Assembly: GCA_020073665.1 (NCBI GenBank)
Contig: JAIQEU010000004.1
Coordinates: forward strand, 62,001 to 126,000
Direction: 5' to 3'
DNA length: 64,000 nt
DNA from: Terriglobia bacterium
GTDB lineage: Bacteria; Acidobacteriota; Terriglobia; Terriglobales; Acidobacteriaceae
The position numbers were made by a program, and so were the translations under genes. The first letter of the stretch is position 1. The number at the start of each line of letters is the position of its first letter. Under the pieces are notes generated by a model that was not told the DNA's origin, searched no databases, and was given only the letters and a program-made list of their open reading frames with translations. Shown in pieces: positions 59,094 through 64,000 of this stretch.

Positions 59094-60728
59094 GTGACCC
59101 CTCCTGCAGCCATCAAGCCTGAATTCTCCGCCCGCAAAATTGCGCCAGCGTCGCGGTTAATCCCGGGCAGAGCGGCAACCAGCGGAACCGTCCCCCGAAA
59201 AATGCCGCAGTCGGTCTCGGTTGACGGACGGCATTGGGTGGCCGAAGAAGCCGAGCAGGCATCCGCGACCCAGCCGGACACCTGGGAAATGCTAGCTGAG
59301 ACGGTGTTACCGAGGCCGTCGGTTGCTGGAGAGCGTTCAAGACTTGCCGCAGAAGTGATGGCGGACTTCATTTGCCTGCTGGTGAACTTTGTCGCAGTCA
59401 GCCAACTGCGGCTTGTGCTGGATTTCACCATCCATCGCGCTCCTTCCCTGTTCCCTTCCACGGTCCTCCCGGGGTCGGTATTGGGAATGCTCCTGCTGCA
59501 GGGGATCCTGCTGACCCTGCTGGGCTACACGGAGGGTTTGTATCAGACCACCCTGACCCGTTCTGCCGAGGAACAACAGGTCGCTGTCGGAAAGGTGGTG
59601 GGGTGGTCGACCTTGCTGGTAGCGACCGCCATGCGTCTGTCAGGAATTTACTTGATCTCGATGTGGGTAATTCTCGCCGGCGCTCCTCTGAACTATTGGG
59701 CCATGCTGGGCTGGAGGCGGTGGCAGCGGCGAGTGACCGCGCGGGACACGGAGAACGGCTATCGGACGAGAAATGTCTTGATTGTTGGGGCTGGAAGGCT
59801 TGGCCGGGAAGTGGCTGCCTGCCTGGCCCGGGAGCCTGCGAGGGGACGCGTGGTGCGCGGCTTCCTGGTAGAGAGCGGGCCGATTGGCGGTGAAATATGC
59901 GGCACGGTTGACGATCTGGCCCGGATTGCGAGGGGCCAGTTCGTCGACGAAATTATCCTGGCGATTCCAGGCCAGCCCGATCTGGCGCGGCGGGTGATCC
60001 GTGAAGCCCAAAGGAACAGGCTTGACGTAAAAGTCGTCCCTGACCTCCTGGGATTTGAACTGAGGTCGGGAACCTTGGAAAAGTTCGGCCATGTGCCAGT
60101 CCTGACGCTCCATCAGGAGCCCATTCCGGCTTTCGGTCTTTTTCTGAAACGGTCGATCGATGTGGTAGGCTCCGCAGCCGCCTTGCTGTTGTTGGCACCC
60201 CTGATGGTCGTAATCGCCCTGCTGATCAGGACTGACTCGGCGGGGCCCATCTCATATCGAGCACAACGGGTTGGGCGAAAAGGAAGAAAATTTGTTTGTT
60301 ACAAATTTCGCACCATGGGAATTGATGCGGACCAACGAAAGGACGAACTGCGAGACCGCAACCAACGGCAAGGGGCCTTCTTCAAGATCACGAATGATCC
60401 GCGCATCACCCGCGTGGGCCGCTTCCTGCGACGCTACAGCCTGGATGAGTTGCCGCAGTTGTGGAACGTTTTGAAGGGGGACATGAGCCTGGTTGGACCG
60501 CGGCCGCACCCGCTGGATGACTTCGCGCACTACGACCTGAACGATCTGCGGCGGCTGGACGTGACTCCGGGAATCACAGGCCTGTGGCAGGTAACGGCGC
60601 GCCGCGATCCTTCGTTCGAACGCAACATGGCGCTCGATCTAGAGTACATCGAGCGCTGGGACCTGTGGATGGATCTGCGGATTCTGTACAAGACGGTGGC
60701 CGTAGTGACACAGGGGACAGGGGCATAG
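59094..60728 (+). CDS. Priming polyprenyl-phosphate sugar-1-phosphate transferase (WbaP/ExoY type)
   Basis: A 544-residue membrane enzyme. About four N-terminal helices begin near residue 85. A CoA-binding-like Rossmann domain (NVLIVGAGRLGREVAACLA) follows. The C-terminal bacterial sugar transferase domain has 'KRSIDVVGSAAALLLLAPLM', 'QRVGRKGRKFVCYKFRTM' and 'LPQLWNVLKGDMSLVGPRP'. It starts repeat-unit synthesis by moving a sugar-1-phosphate onto undecaprenyl phosphate. GTG 59094 is used; the first 80 residues are poorly conserved, so a later start is possible. Confidence 0.92.
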   Translation: MTPPAAIKPEFSARKIAPASRLIPGRAATSGTVPRKMPQSVSVDGRHWVAEEAEQASATQPDTWEMLAETVLPRPSVAGERSRLAAEVMADFICLLVNFVAVSQLRLVLDFTIHRAPSLFPSTVLPGSVLGMLLLQGILLTLLGYTEGLYQTTLTRSAEEQQVAVGKVVGWSTLLVATAMRLSGIYLISMWVILAGAPLNYWAMLGWRRWQRRVTARDTENGYRTRNVLIVGAGRLGREVAACLAREPARGRVVRGFLVESGPIGGEICGTVDDLARIARGQFVDEIILAIPGQPDLARRVIREAQRNRLDVKVVPDLLGFELRSGTLEKFGHVPVLTLHQEPIPAFGLFLKRSIDVVGSAAALLLLAPLMVVIALLIRTDSAGPISYRAQRVGRKGRKFVCYKFRTMGIDADQRKDELRDRNQRQGAFFKITNDPRITRVGRFLRRYSLDELPQLWNVLKGDMSLVGPRPHPLDDFAHYDLNDLRRLDVTPGITGLWQVTARRDPSFERNMALDLEYIERWDLWMDLRILYKTVAVVTQGTGA

Positions 60729-60729
60729 C

Positions 60730-62049
60730 GTGGCATCGTCCGGACATTTCCCCCTACGATCCTCCCTGAGCGATGTGGCCCAGTGGACCGGAGTGGCTGC
60801 CGTGCGGCCGTTGCAAGCCTTGATAACCCAGCCATCCCTGGTCTTCCTGTGTACGTTAGCCGTGATGTTGTTGCGCCCGCCGGATGTGCAGTTCTACGCT
60901 CTCGATCGCATTGCCTTCGTGTTGCTGGCGTTCGTAGTCTTGCTGCGCGCGCTGTTGCTGCAACAACCGCTGCCCGCGGCGGGGCTGGTGACCTGGCCAA
61001 TGCTGGGGTTGCTGCTCCTGGCCTTTGCAGGCGTGGTGGGCCAGCCCTATGAAGCCCAGACCTGGAGCGTGTTCGCGGCCAAGTGGGTGGTGCCTTTCGT
61101 TCTTTACCACCTGGCGGGGCTGGCGTTCGAGGACGACGTCTCGCGCCGTCGCTTCGAGACCTTCGCCTTGATCACGCTGGCCTACCTCAGTTTCACCGCA
61201 ATTGCCTTCCTGCTCGGGCTGAAGGAATTTGTTTTCCCACGGTTCATCCTGGACGAAAGCGTGGGAATCCACGCCGACCGCGCTCGCGGGCCATTCTTGC
61301 AGGCAGTCGCTAACGGAGTGACGCTTAACTTGCTCGGGCTAATGGCGTTGGATGCGTACCGGCGCAGGCGACTGCGAGGCGCTCTGGGATTGGCGTTCCT
61401 GGCCACCTTGCCGCTTGCCATCCTTGCCACCCGGACACGAGCAGTCTGGCTCTCGTTTGCTGGATCCATCTTGCTTTTGCTTCTGCGCTCCTCGAGTGCG
61501 TGCATGCGTCGGGTGTGCCTGGGCCTGGTTTTGGCTGGCGCGACGGGATTGCTGCTCGCGATGAGTTTTGGAAATACCAGCGCCCTTAGTGATCGATTGG
61601 CGGAACAGGGCCCCCTGGACTATCGCGTATCGGTGTATGACGCGGGCCGGCAGATGTTCCTTGAGAAACCGCTAGTGGGGTGGGGTGCTTCGCAGGTGCA
61701 GCCGGAACTGGCAAAACGCATCAGCGGCTTTCGTGTGGAAGCTTTCTTCTTTCACAACACTTATCTCGAAATCGCGGTTGAGCACGGATTGTTGGGGCTG
61801 GGCTTGTACCTCTGGATGGTGATTGATCTGTTCCGCATCGGCCGACGGCGCCCATCGGATTGGTCGCGTGCGTTCCCCGACCGCGCGTTCCGTTCTCTCT
61901 GGCCAATCATGGTGCTGGTCTACCTGGTCAACGCCAGTTTTGTGGGCATGAACTACCAGTTCGTAAACGGCTTTCTGTTTACGCTGGCCGGAATACTGGC
62001 GGCGCAGAATCGCCGCTCTGAATTGCAAGGTGATGTCCTCCCAAATTAA
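60730..62049 (+). CDS. O-antigen ligase / Wzy polymerase-like membrane protein
   Basis: A 439-residue protein with about twelve hydrophobic helices. It has the large periplasmic loop typical of the family, containing 'DYRVSVYDAGRQMFLEKPLVGWGASQ' and 'FFFHNTYLEIAVEHGLLGLGLYLWM', the Wzy_C/WaaL signature. It is expected to polymerise or ligate lipid-linked repeat units in the periplasm. GTG 60730 follows the previous stop by one base. Its 3' end overlaps the next gene by 17 bases. Confidence 0.88.
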   Translation: MASSGHFPLRSSLSDVAQWTGVAAVRPLQALITQPSLVFLCTLAVMLLRPPDVQFYALDRIAFVLLAFVVLLRALLLQQPLPAAGLVTWPMLGLLLLAFAGVVGQPYEAQTWSVFAAKWVVPFVLYHLAGLAFEDDVSRRRFETFALITLAYLSFTAIAFLLGLKEFVFPRFILDESVGIHADRARGPFLQAVANGVTLNLLGLMALDAYRRRRLRGALGLAFLATLPLAILATRTRAVWLSFAGSILLLLLRSSSACMRRVCLGLVLAGATGLLLAMSFGNTSALSDRLAEQGPLDYRVSVYDAGRQMFLEKPLVGWGASQVQPELAKRISGFRVEAFFFHNTYLEIAVEHGLLGLGLYLWMVIDLFRIGRRRPSDWSRAFPDRAFRSLWPIMVLVYLVNASFVGMNYQFVNGFLFTLAGILAAQNRRSELQGDVLPN

Positions 62050-64000
62050 AGCCCGAACGATCAAGTCACGAGCGGCGAAGTTGCAGCCGGACCGTGGGCA
62101 GGAACCTGGCGGCGGGCTCGCGGATTGCGGTGGCAGTTATCTGGCGGCGCGTTATGGCCTGGGCGTACTGGTCAGTCTGGGCAACATGCTGGTGCTGACC
62201 TGGTGGATTGGGCCGCACGCCTACGGGCTGTTCGTGACCACGATCGGATTGGTCGCATTTCTGTCGAGCCTGGCGCGGGCGGGCGTGGATACGTACCTGG
62301 TGCGCCGCGAGCCGGCTGCCGAAGATCGCGTGTACGACATGGCGGGCACCATCGTGCTGGTCATCTCCTTATTACTAGTGTTCGCGGGTGCCGCAGTGGT
62401 GCCGCTGCTCATCCGCTGGTACGGCAGCCGGGAATTCGTTGCGCCGTATCTGGTGTTGCTGCTGAATATTCCGGTAACTGGTTTGACCGGAATTCCCACC
62501 GCCAAGCTGGAGCGGGATTTGGATTTCCGCGCCGTCGCTGGGTTCGAAGTGGCCGGGCAGTTCCTCGGATTAATTGTCTCCGCGATTCTGGCCTGGTCAG
62601 GTTCGGGGGTGTGGGCGGCCGTGGCCGGTCAAGTCGTCTGGCAAATATTTGTCGCTGTTGCTGCTTACCGCCGGGCAAGGATGATCCCACGCTGGCGATT
62701 CGATGCCGGCGAAGCACGAGCGATGCTCACGTACAGGATTGGGCTGACCGCGTCCTTGCGAGCGTGGCAATTGCGCACCCTCGTCAATCCGCTGCTCGTG
62801 GGGAGGTTCGTCGGCGCCGAGGGAGTGGCTTTCGTAGCGCTGGCGATTCGCGCCGCCGAAGCACTTGGCGCGGTGCGATTGGCTGCGGGGCGGCTTGCGA
62901 TTGCCACTCTAGCGCGGTTGCGTGACCGGCACGAAGAATTTCGCTCAACTCTGGAGCGGGCCCTGTATCTGCAAGTGCTGGTGCTCGGCCCACTGCTCTG
63001 CGCCTTTGCTTTGTTCGGCCCCTTCGTCATGCGCCATGTCGTCGGCCTCCGGTGGATGCCCAGCCTGGCGGTGTATCCCTTTGTCGCCGCTGGAGTCCTG
63101 GTGAATTCGGTCTACAACCTGCAGGCTTCGGCGTTGTTCGTCATGGGAAGGCAATGGCTGGTGATGTGTTCCTACGTCGCGCATGTGGCGTTGCTCGGGG
63201 TCGGGACTGTGATGCTTGTGCCTCGGGTTGGAATCGCCGGCTATGGTTGGGCTGAGTTGCTGGCGTGCGGCGGCTACCTGCTCATTCATTTTGGTTTCCC
63301 GGGTCCGGCCGCAATCTCGTACCAAAAACTCGCACCCTTGGTCGCGGTCTTGCTTACACTTTTGTTCGCCAGTCACACCTGGGCGCCCGTGCTATGGTTC
63401 GCGCTGCTTGTTGGGATAGCCTGGAAATGGGTACCGGCATTTTCGCTTCAGAAATTCTGCAGGATTCTGGAGCGGGCTCCCGCCAAGGCTGGGTCTCTGT
63501 GCATCCTGGTTACGCTTGGCCTTGGGTTTTCGGTAGCTCCGCAAGTACACGCCCAGGAAGTTGCCAACCATCCACCGGAAACTATCCCGGCCACCTTGTT
63601 CGGTCTGCATTTCCGCCTCGACAAACTGTCGTGGCCAAGCGTGCCTTTCAGTGCGCTCCGGCTGTGGGACACCGACACTCGCTGGCAGAATCTCAATTCC
63701 AAACCAGGCGTCTATGATTTCGCCACTCTCGACCGCTACCTCTCCGCCGCCAAGCGCCACGGCCTCACAGACGTGCTTCTAACTTTGAGTTCCACGCCCG
63801 CATGGGCCTCGGCAGACCCGACTCACAAGAGGTGCGACTACGAGTTTGCCGGACTGGGGGACTGTGCCCCTCCGTCGGACTTGAACGCGGACGGCACCGG
63901 CGCCAACCAGTACTGGCGCGATTTCCTCTACAACCTGGGAGTGCACCTGGCGAGCCTCGATCCGGCGAAATATGCACCACTGAGTTACTTCCAGGTTGGG
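62033..64000 (+). CDS. Polysaccharide flippase fused to a glycoside-hydrolase-like domain (runs off window)
   Basis: The frame opens at ATG 62033, overlapping the ligase gene by 17 bases, and continues for 656 codons to base 64000 with no stop. Residues about 35-480 form an MATE/Wzx-like flippase with about 12-14 helices ('YLAARYGLGVLVSLGNMLVLTWW' early; 'RTLVNPLLVGRFVGAEGVAFVALAIRAAEAL' mid). A further hydrophobic segment (488-506, CILVTLGLGFSVAPQVHAQ) looks like a signal peptide. From about 520 on, 'FGLHFRLDKLSWPSVPFSALRLWDT', 'YLSAAKRHGLTDVLLTLSSTPAWAS' and 'YWRDFLYNLGVHL' resemble GH39-like barrels. No ATG, GTG or TTG restart lies just before the segment. Confidence 0.8.
   Translation, partial: MSSQIKARTIKSRAAKLQPDRGQEPGGGLADCGGSYLAARYGLGVLVSLGNMLVLTWWIGPHAYGLFVTTIGLVAFLSSLARAGVDTYLVRREPAAEDRVYDMAGTIVLVISLLLVFAGAAVVPLLIRWYGSREFVAPYLVLLLNIPVTGLTGIPTAKLERDLDFRAVAGFEVAGQFLGLIVSAILAWSGSGVWAAVAGQVVWQIFVAVAAYRRARMIPRWRFDAGEARAMLTYRIGLTASLRAWQLRTLVNPLLVGRFVGAEGVAFVALAIRAAEALGAVRLAAGRLAIATLARLRDRHEEFRSTLERALYLQVLVLGPLLCAFALFGPFVMRHVVGLRWMPSLAVYPFVAAGVLVNSVYNLQASALFVMGRQWLVMCSYVAHVALLGVGTVMLVPRVGIAGYGWAELLACGGYLLIHFGFPGPAAISYQKLAPLVAVLLTLLFASHTWAPVLWFALLVGIAWKWVPAFSLQKFCRILERAPAKAGSLCILVTLGLGFSVAPQVHAQEVANHPPETIPATLFGLHFRLDKLSWPSVPFSALRLWDTDTRWQNLNSKPGVYDFATLDRYLSAAKRHGLTDVLLTLSSTPAWASADPTHKRCDYEFAGLGDCAPPSDLNADGTGANQYWRDFLYNLGVHLASLDPAKYAPLSYFQVG

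Noticed and set aside
62125-62925. 266-codon plus-strand frame near the end of the window
   Set aside because: It is in a different frame from the flippase; its Arg/Gly-rich translation lacks membrane segments, whereas the 62033 frame gives a coherent polytopic protein.
1-64000. CRISPR array, tRNA/rRNA genes, IS transposases, prophage genes
   Set aside because: No regularly spaced direct repeats, no cloverleaf-like sequences with a T-arm consensus, and no transposase, integrase or phage structural motifs were recognised in reading both strands.

Overview
The window is 64 kb of a GC-rich bacterial chromosome. It most likely comes from an acidobacterium of the Terriglobia / Koribacter-like type. 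That placement is inference from gene content: PknB-type kinases with long TPR tails, an ECF sigma factor paired with a Ser/Thr kinase, LssY_C and DUF4397 secreted proteins, and palindromic 'GGGTGCCCCACCC' intergenic repeats. No 16S gene, tRNA gene, CRISPR array, intact prophage or classical IS element was seen.

Layout, left part (1-24 kb). A vapBC-type toxin-antitoxin pair lies behind a perfect palindromic operator and is followed by an NtrC-type sigma54 activator. A leftward block holds a VOC protein, a small membrane protein, an overlapping ECF sigma/kinase pair and hemA. A rightward block holds a small cytochrome c and a three-subunit molybdenum hydroxylase (2Fe-2S, Mo, FAD order) whose last gene overlaps a tiny six-cysteine protein. 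After an LssY_C protein, a TPR kinase and two small secreted proteins comes a compact leftward operon at 19.0-24.2 kb: chrB, pepE, an ornithine cyclodeaminase/mu-crystallin homologue, a ChrB-C-domain paralogue, a DUF1259 protein and chrA. Its promoter is overlaid by a perfect dyad.

Middle part (24-43 kb). A DMT exporter is divergent from an ABATE/CGNR regulator. A rightward module encodes a membrane-anchored H-protein lookalike lacking the lipoyl lysine, a four-cluster ferredoxin and a HybB/NrfD quinone subunit, with no catalytic subunit nearby. It ends at a strong terminator. Leftward behind it lies an electron-transfer operon: a monoheme-cytochrome/beta-barrel fusion resembling Cyc2-type outer-membrane cytochromes, a diheme cytochrome c and a type-1 copper protein. 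Housekeeping genes follow (ruvX, AI-2E family transporter, carD, greA, a CDP-alcohol phosphatidyltransferase). They are interrupted by a four-helix-bundle gene framed by a perfect 31-bp inverted repeat. A PilZ-TonB fusion and an isoaspartyl peptidase lie further on.

Right part (42-64 kb). There are two surface-polysaccharide regions. The first has an acyltransferase, a methyltransferase-GT2 fusion, a methyltransferase and a GT39 enzyme. The second (55.2 kb to the end) is an exopolysaccharide operon: Wza-like export protein, Wzz-like protein, a degenerate BY-kinase-like protein, a specialised NusG paralogue, a priming sugar transferase, a Wzy/WaaL-like ligase and a flippase. The flippase frame continues without a stop through a further membrane segment into a glycoside-hydrolase-like domain and runs off the window end. 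Between the two regions lie a repeat island, a multicopper oxidase with permuted copper motifs, an esterase-like protein, a GlxA-type regulator and an atypical LuxR response regulator.

The most promising leads are the cytochrome-barrel/diheme/cupredoxin operon together with the orphan HybA/HybB/H-like module, the flippase-hydrolase fusion, the chr-pepE-ocd operon with its operator, the 31-bp inverted-repeat unit and the permuted multicopper oxidase. All family names come from recognition of motifs by eye; no database search was run.
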